Shown here one piece after another: positions 1 to 12,000 of a stretch of DNA of 64,000 bases. The stretch is from Brachypodium distachyon. Lineage: Eukaryota; Streptophyta; Magnoliopsida; Poales; Poaceae. The notes beneath the pieces are model-generated. The model did no database searches. It had not been told where the DNA came from and saw only the letters and a program-made list of their open reading frames with translations. Both the position numbers and the translations under genes were made by a program. Each line of letters starts with the position of its first letter. Within the stretch, counting starts at the first letter, position 1. Where the stretch lies: contig NC_016133.3 of assembly GCF_000005505.3 (NCBI RefSeq), positions 10,726,001 to 10,790,000 on the forward strand, written 5' to 3'.

Positions 1-25
1 TGCGCAACTGCGTTTTCGTTTTGAT

Positions 26-814
26 TTGGGTGGGTTTTCTGCCGTGCTTTCCGGTGTCGTGGGCGGATTGCCGTGTGAGCTGGTACTGCATGCAAGCGGA
101 CGCGTGTTCCCTGCGTTGTTACTGCATGCATGCAGAAGCGTGTTGCATGCGTCCTGCGTTGTCCGCGTGGATTTCTCCAGAGCAGTTTCGCTGGTGTTTC
201 TCAGTCGGTGTGTGTACTTTTCTGGTGCTTTCTTCAGGCTGTATATAGAGGCCTGTGGTGCGCTGTTTTGTTTCGCCGGCTATTCTATCGGCGGCGATGT
301 TCGGGTGCCTTCTCACGTCGCCTATACAATATTAGCGTCGGTGTTGCGCGCTCTCCGAATCTGCTTTCTTGCTGCAGCGTTTTCTGGCGTCGGAGGTGTC
401 TGTTTTTTCGGTGTAGGCGACCGACGGTGCTTCGCCGCCGAGTTCAACCGAGGTGGCCGCGAGTTCCGGCCGCACCACCTTTGTCGTCGACGTGGCAGCA
501 CCTTCCGGCTTCCGCCGTCCCCCAAGAGAATCTCGTGCCTGCCGGCGGCGGCGCACCGCGGTCTCGCAACGAAGCTGCGACCGCACCCGACACGGCGGAT
601 GCCAATGACGTCCTACATCAGCGCTTGCCGGCCCAGTTCTGCCACATCACATGGTACACCAGGTAAACGCCGACGACCTCGACCTCATGTCCTCCGGTCC
701 TCCCCTCCCAGGCTTCCGCCTCCGCTGTCGCAACAACGGCCGAGGCAGCGCACAGCATCAGGCGGGGGATCATGCCAGGGGTCTGATACCAGCATATTTT
801 CGTTTGGGAGATAG
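26..814 (+). other. GC-rich open frame of unknown origin
   Basis: An open frame of 262 codons runs through a GC-rich stretch, and a second frame is open from 130 to 666. The predicted protein is rich in Arg, Pro, Ala and Ser with no recognisable domain, and overlapping frames are open on both strands, as expected from base composition alone. The first 170 bases hold two diverged copies of a unit of about 45 bp built on TGCATGCA and CTGCGTTGT. Because a Helitron 3' end lies at 2451 on the same strand, this could be captured or retroelement-derived sequence inside a Helitron. I do not recognise a gene here. Confidence 0.15.
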
Positions 815-1860
815 GGCCTTTTGCTGCTTTGGCCGCCGTGCTGGTTTTGCTTTCTCACATCGATGCGTTGAGCTTTGCAGTAGGACCAACCAGGTTTGAG
901 CTTGCCAGGGTAGTAGTAACTACATGTATGGTTTGGTTTTTGTAGAGAGCATACATAAATAATATGCATAGGGCACATAAATACCAAGTTGTTCTAAAAA
1001 GTTCAAAAGTCATAAAAGTTCAAAAGTCATGGTAGATTTTTCCACGGATATTCAGTATCTGGAGTCGAGTAAATTAGTTAGGTAAAGATAAACATTTATA
1101 AAGTTCACGTGAGAATTTTACACTAATGACGTACTCCGATCTTGGCCAGGTAAAATGGCCACAATGGTCAAGAGAGGACAATTTTAACATGGACGGATTG
1201 GCATGAATTAATACAGTTGGTTTCTTATCCGATATGTTTGCTTGGGCTACCATTTACACTAACTAAAGTGGAAAATGTAGATCTTAGTTTTTTTTAAGGG
1301 AAAAATGTCGATCTTAGTTGAAGGCATACGAGCTTGAGCGTATGGTATGTCATTACCTAGCACAAGACTATGAATGCGGCATGTCAGAATCTAGAGACTT
1401 GCCTTGTGCAGCATCCTTCCTGTCCTACTAATATGGCAACTGTTTGATTAAAACATTGTTTGAACAGCTCTCCAAGCCACCGACAACGACAACATGGATG
1501 TGTCTTTTCTATGATTGTAGTACCTATTTCTTGTTACTAATTGTTCTTGAGGAAGAAATTTGTAGTATGTCTCCGGACTGGATCACACAGTACCAGCCAT
1601 AACTCATTTTTACTGAGCAGATAACTTGTGTGACCATTATTGTATGAACATGTTCAAAATGTACCAGTTCCGTTTAAAGCGAGTAAGACCAATTAGCCAA
1701 TTTGTTCAGATTGATGTGGAATTCTGTTCAACTGGAGACTCTTTGGAACACCAGCTCCTTATTACTTCAGCTTACCTGGTGAATTTCCCCCAATTTTTAG
1801 CTTCGGTAACTATGAGCCAGGAATGTCGTGAATTTTGAGGCCAAACCTTTGTAGGCCGCG
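815..1860. other. AT-rich non-coding stretch, nothing recognised
   Basis: This stretch has no long open frame and no terminal repeat that I can pair. A short direct repeat (AAAAGTTCAAAAGTCAT) occurs twice near 998-1030. It lies downstream of the eRF3 gene and upstream of a Helitron 3' terminus, so part of it may be Helitron body. Confidence 0.3.
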
Positions 1861-1963
1861 CCAAGTTCTTCACTTGGTGATCTTGCATCATCTTTCATCA
1901 CCAAGTTCTTCACTTGGTGATCCTCAAGTTGAAGTTCAGTGCCAAGTTCTTCACTTGGTGATC
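1861..1963. repeat. Three copies of a small palindromic repeat
   Basis: The motif CCAAGTTCTTCACTTGGTGA occurs at 1861, 1901 and 1942. Each copy is itself an inverted repeat, CCAAGT ... ACTTGG, around a TCTTC loop. The second and third copies are followed by a further shared stretch of the form TCCTC(A/G)AGTTGAAGTTCA. The spacing is about 40 bp. Confidence 0.8.
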
Positions 1964-2422
1964 CTCGAGTTGAAGTTCATGTATTTTGTCTTGACTACTT
2001 CCAGATATTGTGTTTTGAAATTCTTTCGAAGGGCCTCTCGACACATTTTGTTGGAAGAACGTGCATTCATGTATGAACAATGAATTCATATGGTTGTTTT
2101 GTATTACAGTGTAATCTTGGTCAACATGACAAGTTCACTGAGAGTACGTGTTGGTACCAACTCGTATGCTTTTTATGTGAACAGTAATAATTAATGATCG
2201 TCTTTTCATCTGAACTAAGGTGGAATATTTATAATTAATATTCAAAGAATCTTATGTTTGAAATCTGAATTGTTAGAACAAATATGCATTAATTTTGAGC
2301 TGTGTTAAAAAAGACATCATCGGCACAATTATAATATATATGTCGGCGTTTTGGCTTGCGTGCATGTTGGCCGAGAAAGAGAAAAGAATTGTCGACTAAT
2401 AACCGTTTCAGTATTTATTGAC
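1964..2422. other. AT-rich non-coding stretch before Helitron end
   Basis: No gene or paired terminal repeat is visible. The stretch contains AT-rich sequence such as TAATTATAATATATATG near 2325-2341. It directly precedes the Helitron 3' hairpin and is probably the subterminal part of that element. Confidence 0.3.
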
Positions 2423-2451
2423 GGCGCGGCGAAGCGCGCCTACCCAGCTAG
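2423..2451 (+). mobile_element. Helitron 3' terminus (hairpin plus CTAG)
   Basis: A GC hairpin with arms GGCGCG (2423-2428) and CGCGCC (2435-2440) and loop GCGAAG is followed after seven bases by CTAG at 2448-2451, and the next base is T. This is the standard Helitron 3' end: a subterminal hairpin about 10 nt before a terminal CTRR, inserted before T. The matching 5' TC end could not be fixed within 1-2400, so the element's length is unknown. It may extend beyond the left edge of the window. Confidence 0.72.
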
Positions 2452-2452
2452 T

Positions 2453-3043
2453 ACAGCACCTAGTACTAGGAAGATATCGCACCATCGGGAATTACATTTC
2501 CTTATAAACCAAAAGTCACCGCGATACAATCCACACTGTAGACATCTCAGAGAATAATGAAAATTTGTATAAATGGTAGCAAAGTGAGTAAACTTTTAAT
2601 GTATTAGTTACGGGGCTTGTGTACATTGATTACGGTTTCACACCCTCGAACACTTGGCAACAATCAAGCTTGTTCATTACTCATTACGCCTGGGGTGGAA
2701 AAATGAAGCTCCATAACAATTGCAACGAAACTTGCTGACCACCCCCTGGCACCAAATACATCAGAGTAAATATATAAAGATATAATGTCTAAACTACAAA
2801 AGCAACGCGTACTTTGGATGGTGATATTTTACAATCCGAACCAGGTTTGTCTGAGATGAGCTCACATTTGTGCACAAATTTCAGGTATATAAAACAGATT
2901 GCAGCCTTTAAGAGGAAGAGTACGTGGGTGACACGTGCAATTTTCCAAAAAGATAATTCATCTCCAAGCTACAAGAAAGCAGAACATAGGAGACCTGAGC
3001 CACAAAAAGTAGTATTCTTGTACCCACCCTCTGGAAAATTGGT
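2453..3043 (-). other. 3' flank of the eRF3 gene
   Basis: This stretch lies just downstream, in the minus direction, of the eRF3 stop codon and should contain its 3' untranslated region. No coding sequence is recognised. The polyadenylation point cannot be placed without transcripts. Confidence 0.45.
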
Positions 3044-6000
3044 TTAAGCTTTAAATGTTGAGATCCCGGTCGGTGGAACAGCCACAACTTTTCCTACAGC
3101 AATTGTTTTGCCTGCAACAATTCAACATGTGATGTAAGGTGCTTGGCAGAGTCTGAGAAACATAAACAAGGTGAACTTTCAAAAAAAAGAGAAATATAAA
3201 CAAGTCGTTGTGGAAAGATAAGCTTAGAGAGAACAGTTAGGACAGCTTTTGACAAGGTAAAGCAGACAAGAAAAGAAACAAAACATTTGCTAATTGCTTG
3301 CACATTTTGAATTTCCATATTAGCGAGTTAACCTATAGTTGACAATTCCTTTATGCTTATAAATTTGTGGAAGACTAGGAGCTGTCTGTGCTTCTATTAT
3401 CTTAAAGCCATGTACTTTATGACAACGTATCAGGTGAAAACCTCTATTCAGTGTAAACATGAAAACTTTTAAACCAAGCCAATTAGATCTTAAATAAAAG
3501 TCTTAGATGAAAACTGGAACCTCTAATCACTTAAAAGTATTTTACGAAAAACCCGCCTGAGGTAGGATTCTTTAGGTTTTTATTTCCTAAGATACATTTA
3601 AGTGGCCAGAGGTTCCACTTTTTATCTCATCCTTTTACTTAAGATCTAATGTTATGATTGAAAGTTTCAAGTTTGCACCGAATAGTGGTTTTCACCCAAT
3701 AAGTTCCCGAACTTTATTATCAGATGCAATTAGATAATATTTTGATGGAGTGTTACCAGACAACACTGTTATTGATTACATAACACGTGCTTGTTTCAGG
3801 TTGGTTTTGAAATTTAACATTGTAATACAGTGTCCTGCGACATTACCAAAAGTTTTCTGTATTGAAAAAGCTTAGACAGGCTAGCACCCTAATGGGAGGA
3901 AACACCGGATATTTCCTCTTTATTACATGTACATTGCATGATATGATGTTGTAAAAATTCAGAATTTAGTACAAGATGAAACAAGGAACTTTTATTTATT
4001 CAAATTAACTAAATAATTGTGTACCTTCTGTCCGGAGTGTAAATCTTCCAAGCTGTGGAGAGTCAGAGAAGTTCTCAATACAAATCAAGTTACTGACCTG
4101 ATTTAGAATCAAGACGATTAGCAAAATATAATAAGCTCACATTTTGACACGAGGGTGGTTTTACGGGATAACCTGAATGCGGCAAACAACGACAGCTCCG
4201 TTCTTCACAAAAAGAGGTTTCTTCTTTGGCTTTCTCTTCTTTGGGTCACTTTCTTTCTTCTTCTTCAGGTCAATTTCCTCTATGAGCTCTACAATCTCAC
4301 ACTCCTCGACCACAGAATGGATATGCAACACGGCCTTGTAGCCAGCAGTGAAGATTGCCTGTCACATCAAGATGATAGTATAAAATTGTGGAGCGAGATG
4401 TGAAAGAAATGTTATCCAATTGAGTTATGTTACTCGTCGAACCCTTCACCCTTGCAACAGTTTTTCTAGTTGATTACAAATGCCTGCTATGATCAAATTT
4501 CATACTGGAATTGGTGTAAACAAACTATTCCCTCAGATCCAAATTAATTTGGTCAGATTTGGTCAGAATCTAAAGTTTCAGTGTGTAGGTTCGCTCATTT
4601 TGAAAAATAGCTGCGACAATTTATTTGGATCGGAGGGAGTATAAAAAAGAAGAACAAAATCTTCCAAGATTCTCACTTCCTTCCAAATCAGAAAAGTACA
4701 GTCAAAATACTGGAACCAGCAAGCAACACAGATACTAAACATGTGGTACTAGTATGGCAACTATCAAACATGAGTTATCATGTATATTGTAATTTTATGT
4801 TAACTAGTATGATGTGCAAGTAGCACTTACATTGTCAAGCAACTCCAATATCTGCAGTTGAGCATTAAACTCAGATACAGCACCAACAGGATTTCCTGCA
4901 AGAACAAATATTTGTAAACATACAATATCCCCAAGTCAGTGTACTAAAATAGATCCACTGCTCAAGGGGGAAAAAAAAAAGGGAAATTTCATGAATATGT
5001 CCAAGCTGCTAAAAGAACCTAGTCATGACTAACTAAATTATTTAATAGAATAGACAGCATGGCATGGCCCAACCAGTACAACCAGTACAAATAGCAGAGT
5101 TCAGACAAACAGAGAATGCAAAAAAGAAGTTCCTACGCTAAATATGATTGTACCATAGACATTCCATTGGAATTTTCAATACCAAATCATGTTCCATGCA
5201 AAAAAAGTGTGGTAACAGCTAGTATGAGTTATCAAACTACAAAAATACAGAGAACATATTTCATCCAAGGGAAGCACTAAAGATTATCTTGCTAATCTGC
5301 TTGGAAGCTCAGGACAAATATACACCTACCGATATTTGACAGAACAAAACCAGCAGCAATGTCCTCCTCTTCAATTCCTGATAATTTGACACGGACATTC
5401 TCACCAGGTGAAGCGCTTCTAACTTTGTCTTCATCACAGTATACACTAATGACTTTCACATTGGCCTTTAGTAAAACAAAAAATGAACCAAGATAAGATT
5501 CCCCTTCCCATGAACATATAATGGGCACTTGTCATTGCAATAAATCATCCAAAACTGGTACCTTATTTGGCATAATCACCAAATTATCACCCTCAGATAT
5601 AGTCCCAGACTCTATTTTTCCCATTACCACAGTGCCCATATCTTTATATTTATCCATGATTGGCAATCTGCATATAAGTATGTATGCCTTGATGGATCAA
5701 CATTACTCAAGATAATTATCAAGCAAAAAATCTTATGTGCGTACAAAGACAATAAGCCATATTGTTAAGAAAGATGACATCAATAGATTATGGAAAAGTT
5801 TCATGCAATCAGGTGTCGCATGCAACAAACAAATAGATTTGCCTCGAAAATTTAGTTTGTACTTGATAAATTAAGTAAGAGTCTTCTACCTTACTGGACC
5901 TTTGGGATCTCGCAGAGGAACTTCGATGCAGTCCATTAGTTCAAAAAGACAAGGACCATTCCACCAGCTACAAATACTTTTATCCAATCGTGTCTTCATA

Positions 6001-9000
6001 TTAGATCCCAGAAGACCAGAGATTGGTAAGAATTGAACATCTGACAAAAAATGTCAATTAAATAGTAGGTGACATATTTGATGCACATCATGTCAATTTT
6101 TGTAAAACCACAATTACATGTGGATCATGGATTGAGTTCCCCTGTTTAACTAATACGGTTCGTTTTTTTGCATCTACCCATTTCAACCCCGAAAAAATAA
6201 TGCCTATCCAAATCAAATACTAAAATGATTATTATGAGCTGTGTCTAGCTTACATTCTAATGATTGCACGAGAACTGGAAAATCATATAAATGAAATCAT
6301 ATCCTGAGATTATGTGGAAGTTTGGGTTTTGAACAATTCCCAGCACTTTCGCAATACTGACAAGGCAATAATTAATGCATAAACCTAAACCAGAAGTCAC
6401 CAAATAAATGGAAATAACAAAGGAAAACTATGTCTAAGTTTTAGACTTAGGCCAGTTTCGCATGTTTGGCAAGCATTGCAATGAAAGAACTATATTAGTG
6501 ACATATCACCTAGAGATAGAATATTTCTACGTGAAAAAGATTTGCTTAGTCAAGAATTAGGAAATAAGAAAGGAATAAGATTTAGGAATAAGACTTTTAG
6601 CAAGGTAGAGATAGAGTTTGTGTCTTGTGGGAAAAGTCGGGTCCTCCTATATAAAGGACTAGCATGTAACCATTTCAATCCAACAATAAAATAAACAAAT
6701 GTTCTCTAAGATTCAGAGCAGCTCTTCCCCAACAAGGAGGAGCGTCATTGGTAGCTGAGGGCACACCAAGAACTTTTGATACATATATGTATTGGGCATA
6801 AAAATTCATTAAACAAGCAACCAAATGGACCACTACAGATATCCATGCGACATTATGATCTCTATAGAATGTTAAAAATTGGAATGAGGAAGAACAACAA
6901 GGCTGATGAACAAACAATCCAAGCCTGCATTCAGTGCATACAGCAAGGTAGCTATGCATGCAGGATCCCACTTATGTCTACAGATAAAACAAATTAGACT
7001 ACCAACTGGTTGCTATGGAGAATAAATTATATTACAAAAAGAACCACCGGTGATGTCAACCTCAGCCTAGGTGGTAGGTGCTACACCTTTTATATATTAG
7101 AGGCATTTGTGAGTAATTTTATCCCAACTTTGCTGGCCAACAGGACCAACATGTCATCTGTTTGCAAGGATCTAACAGCTCAAATCAGGAGGGAAGGAGG
7201 ATTCGAATGGACCACCACCACAGATTGGCATACCTTTCTTGACATTGTACCCAGATGATTTAAGGAAAGGAGTCATTTTGCCTTCTATTTCGTCATATCT
7301 GGAAATAGAAGTGGGTCAATGATTTTAATTACAATCCACACCTAGATAAATCTTCTGTTCATAATTTTTTATATAAGTATTAATACTTTATAGACTATTT
7401 ATACCAATAGAAATACCTTTCTTTAGACCAGCCAACGGTAGGATCATCCATCTTATTTATGACCACAATCAACTTAGAAACACCTAAAGTTTTTGCCAGC
7501 AGCACATGTTCACGAGTCTGCCCTCCTCTTTCATACCCAGTTTCAAATTCACCTTTGCGAGCAGATATCACCTGATGAGAAAACGACACTTACCTCCAGC
7601 TCAATCATAATAGTAAAGAAGACTCGATATGATGTCATCGTGCTTACCAAAACACCAATGTCAGCTTGAGATGCACCACTTATCATGTTCGGAACGTAAC
7701 TTTTATGGCCCTGCAATCTCAGCAATAAATTGAATGTAATAAATACACAAAGCAACAAATAACCAATAAAATATTTCAACGCAAAAATAGAGATAGCTTA
7801 TCACAGCATGAGAGTATGCATTGCGTGGTTGACTTGTTACCATGGGTCCAGGGTCACCTCATACAGGCTCTAAAGCCATTATCCCCCATGCCGTGAACCT
7901 AGTTCATGACAATTGGCTTGTTTAGGAGTAAGAGTAATGAAGAAAGACATGTGGCTGTCAAGTACATATGCAAATCCTTGTATGACAATGCCATTCAATT
8001 AAATGTGTTAAACTCACGGAGTTCTCAGGAGATTGTTGAAGCAATTGGGCAATATGGACATGGGTTGAACCCACCTAGCTATCATGAAGTAAGAGGTCCA
8101 TACCTCAAAGAATTAGTCAATGATGTACCTGACTTGGAGAAACCACCTAGCTATCATGAGGTAAGAGGTCCATACCTCAAAGAAGTTGACAATGATGTAT
8201 CTGACTTGAGGATGAAGCATGGACAAGCTTGGAATAGATATGGATGCACACATATGTCGGATGCATGGTCGGATAGGAAGCAAAGGTACTTGATCAACTT
8301 TCTTGTCAATAGTCAGGAGGGAACTTTGTTCCTGGGTTCCTTTAATGTATCTAGTGAGGCACATGATGTGCCTTCTTTGGCGGGCTTAGTTGGACAGAAA
8401 ATTCAGGAAATAGGAGTGGAAAATGTTGTTCAAATCTGCACCGACAATGGAGCCAACTACAAGGCAGTGGGAAGATTGTTAATGGATAAGTATCCTAAGC
8501 TAGTTGTGCAGCCCATTGTTTCCACCTAATGCCTGAGGACATTGCCAAGTTGGACAAATGGGATTGTCAAAGGGAAGCATGTGAGTGTGACAAACTTCAT
8601 CTATAGGCATTTGAGGCTTCCTGGTAAGATGAGAGAATACATAGGTGGGAATGATTTGGTGAGAACAGCAGCTACTCGGTTTGCAAACACTTTCTATACT
8701 TTGCAAAATTTGCATAAATACAACGAAGGTTTGAGGAAACTATTCATTAGACTTTTGGACAAAGAACAAGTTAGCAAGAACTGAAACTGGAAAGCATGTG
8801 TATGAGATTGTGATGTCAATGACCTTCCGTTCCTTGCACTAAAACAGCGACAAGCATTTAGGAACGGAGGGAGTAGTTGTGTTGAGGCTTGTTGATGGTG
8901 ATGAGAATCAAGCAATGCCACAGCTTGTAACTGGACATAGAAGAAGAAACTCAATGAAAGCTTCTCAAGAAAGCGAATGATGTTGCAGAAGTTGATGCAG

Positions 9001-12000
9001 ATTTATAAGAAACGTTGGGATGATCATTTGATGCAAAAGTCACATAGGGCTGTCTTGTTCTTGGACCCTCGCCGGTTCTTTGACATGGTGGAAAAGGATA
9101 GTGACTATGCACAAACCTTGAGGATGACATCAAGTGGTGACGAAAATGATGGATGGTGATGAGGACATGATAGCAGCTATTGATGTGCTAGCTGATGACT
9201 ATTAACAAGTTCGTGGTGATAACTTCAACACAAAAATAGCTATCAATGGAAGGAAAACAAAGTGTCCTCATGAATTTTTTTCTCTACCATTTTCAGCTTG
9301 GAAGTTCCATATTTGTACAAGAACTAACATATGGCTGCTCCCTTCTTTCGTTAGTTGATTGGTGGAAGTCAAATAGTGGTGGCCAAGCATTGCCACTCAC
9401 TAAGGTTGCAACGTGTATAGTCAAATAGTGGTGGCCAAGTGAATGATGTTGCAGAAGTTGATGCAGATTTATAAGAAATGTTGGGACGATCAATTGATGC
9501 AAAAGTCACATGGGGCTGTCTTGTTCTTGGACCCTCGCCGGTTCTTTGACATAGTGGAAAAGGATATTGACTATGCACAAACCTTGAGGATGACATCAAG
9601 TGGTGACGAAAATGATGGATGGTGATGAGGACATGATAGCAGCTATTGATGTGCTAGCTGATTACTATTAACAAGTTCGTGGTGATAGCTTCAACACCAA
9701 AATAGCTATCAATGGAAGGAAAACAAAGTGTCCTCGTGAGTTTCTTTCTCTACCATTTTCAGCTTGGAAGTTACATATTTGTACAACTAACATATGGTGG
9801 CTCCCTTCTTTCGTTAGTTCATTGGTGGAAGTCAAATAGTGGTGGCCAAGCATTGCCACTCACTGAGGTTGCAACATGTATAGTCGGTCTAAGTGCATCA
9901 TCCTCCGGTTGTGATTGCAATTGGAGCACCTTTGAGAGGGTATGTGGACAAGTCTCTATGGGCTGTTTTTAATTTCAGAATTGTAGGAATTAGCAAGTGG
10001 TTCAATTATGGGCAGTTGTTTTCTGTTCATTTTAGACACATACCAACAAGAGCAACAGATTGGAACATGCAAGATTGGATGACCTTGCCTATGTATATAT
10101 ACCAAGATTAGTGCCAGAATTGCATGGCTTCACCATGAAGGTAACAAAGTTAACCCTCTCTTCCTAGAAGAGTGCCAATGGGACAATGAGAGGGTTGACA
10201 AGGACACCGAAGTGGTTCAGCGAGTGCATCTGGAGGATGATCTCACATGGGACCAAGTTGATGCTGCTACCACTTCATCAACCTTGGTTCTTGGTTGCAA
10301 TCAACCTAGGGAGGTCATGGGGCTCAACGTGATGGGATTTTCTACACTAGACGTACACCAGAAATTGTAAATGAAGATCCCTACCGTGATCCCTACGTGT
10401 GCGATCATGATATCGACGATGATTTCGTCAAAACAAAAAATTCTGTCTAAAAAAAGATATCGACGATGATGTGGTGGACACCGAAGATCCTTCATCTCAG
10501 TCTCATGGTGGTGGTGGAGATAATGTGGGTGATGAGGACACCTCTGATGCTTTGGAGTTGGATGACGATGATATATAGGAGTACTTGGTCTTTGGAAATG
10601 GAGTAATGGAGATAGTTTGCTGTTCTCTAGATTGAATGGCCTTGTCTGTCGGCTTGAGTGGCCTTGGCTGTTTGAAACTATAGCTTTTGGGAATGGAGAC
10701 TTGGTTAATTTGTTGTCCGTAGTGCTTCTCCTAATTTGTGTTGAACTTATTCTAATGATAGTTGTTACTTATGTTACTAACTATCCTGAGTTTCTGTCAT
10801 CTGAGGTATAATTTTCTATTTCCTGTCATATGAGGTATAATTTTATATTTCCTGCCATATTATTTATTATTTATACACCCAACGCCAAGTTGTGGCCATA
10901 GCGGGTGACATGTCCACTAAACTCGAGCTCAACTCGAGTACTCGACTCGACTTGATGACAGGAAAACCATGCTTGATACACAAAAGTAGAAGTAAAAGCA
11001 TGGGATGCAGAAACATAGATAAGAACATTGTTATACATCAGAATGACTAGACTCCATATAGAATTAGTCTGCAGGACAATTTGACATGCACAAAGATAAC
11101 TAGCAGTTCAACTGTGTGGAATCAATTTCAATTGATGCAAGAAAAAAACTCATCATAGCGGGTTGTCCAAAGGCTAAGTACTTAGATGAAAATCAGTGAG
11201 CTGCACATGTTTAATCCAACGTCTCATTACATTACATGGCATGAGACTGCCCATACCCAGGTTCTTTGTTCCATGAAGTAATAGAAGACAAATATTCACA
11301 ATTTAATAATCTAAGCACAAGTATGAGCCTATCTTACATATATGTAAAGTATCTCAGATGTAAGAGATGAAAACATACCGGTGCATCTAAAATAGTGAAC
11401 CTTGTAGTTTCAGTCTCAAAATGAGCTCTCCCAACTTCAACAGTCTTCCCCTGAAATTAGATTAAAAAAAGAGGAATGGATTTTTTGCAAAGCTCTTCAT
11501 GGATTAAACATAATATAGAAACTAGCATCCTTTTGTAAAGAACAAAGGATAGTTATAACAATTGCCCAGGAATATACCTTTGCCCGTTCTTCTTCATTTG
11601 TATCCATAATGTAAGCCATGTACCTATGATTTCACAAAACCCGAGAACGTCAGTACCACACAAAAAAATAGGCAAAGAATTTCCATGCCCAAAGAAGCTG
11701 GCTGAAACTTTTGAACCATTTAACCACTGAACATTTTTACCAGATAATATTCAACTAAGTACCAAAAGGTTTTATATTGCACGAAGTATATTAACTTAAA
11801 GAACGTGCTAAAACAAAGAAATACATTATGGATAACATGGAGTAACTCTGAGGGCAATATTGTTTTATTCAGGTTCTTGGATCTACTCACTCTTACAATG
11901 TACATAACATGATCCACGTTTAATATAAATCATGGGTGCACCGTTTTGGCTCCCGGGATGAACAGTAAAATGGAAAAAACTGAAAAGTGTTGCAAATTTC

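Larger units (their letters stand above)
7906..10578 (+). pseudogene. Decayed hAT transposase gene in eRF3 intron 6
   Basis: The plus-strand frame 7906-8529 carries the DUF659-type hAT core, including [15 protein letters not shown] near 8438-8485. A frameshift near 8500 leads into [19 protein letters not shown], and further hAT sequence follows ([20 protein letters not shown]). The C-terminal dimerisation signature appears later as [25 protein letters not shown] and [15 protein letters not shown]. The end is an acidic [14 protein letters not shown] tail stopping near 10578. Several frameshifts, an internal 72-bp duplication, a 466-bp tandem duplication and a small MITE remnant make it non-functional. 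It lies antisense to eRF3. The element's own terminal repeats were not found. Confidence 0.8.
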
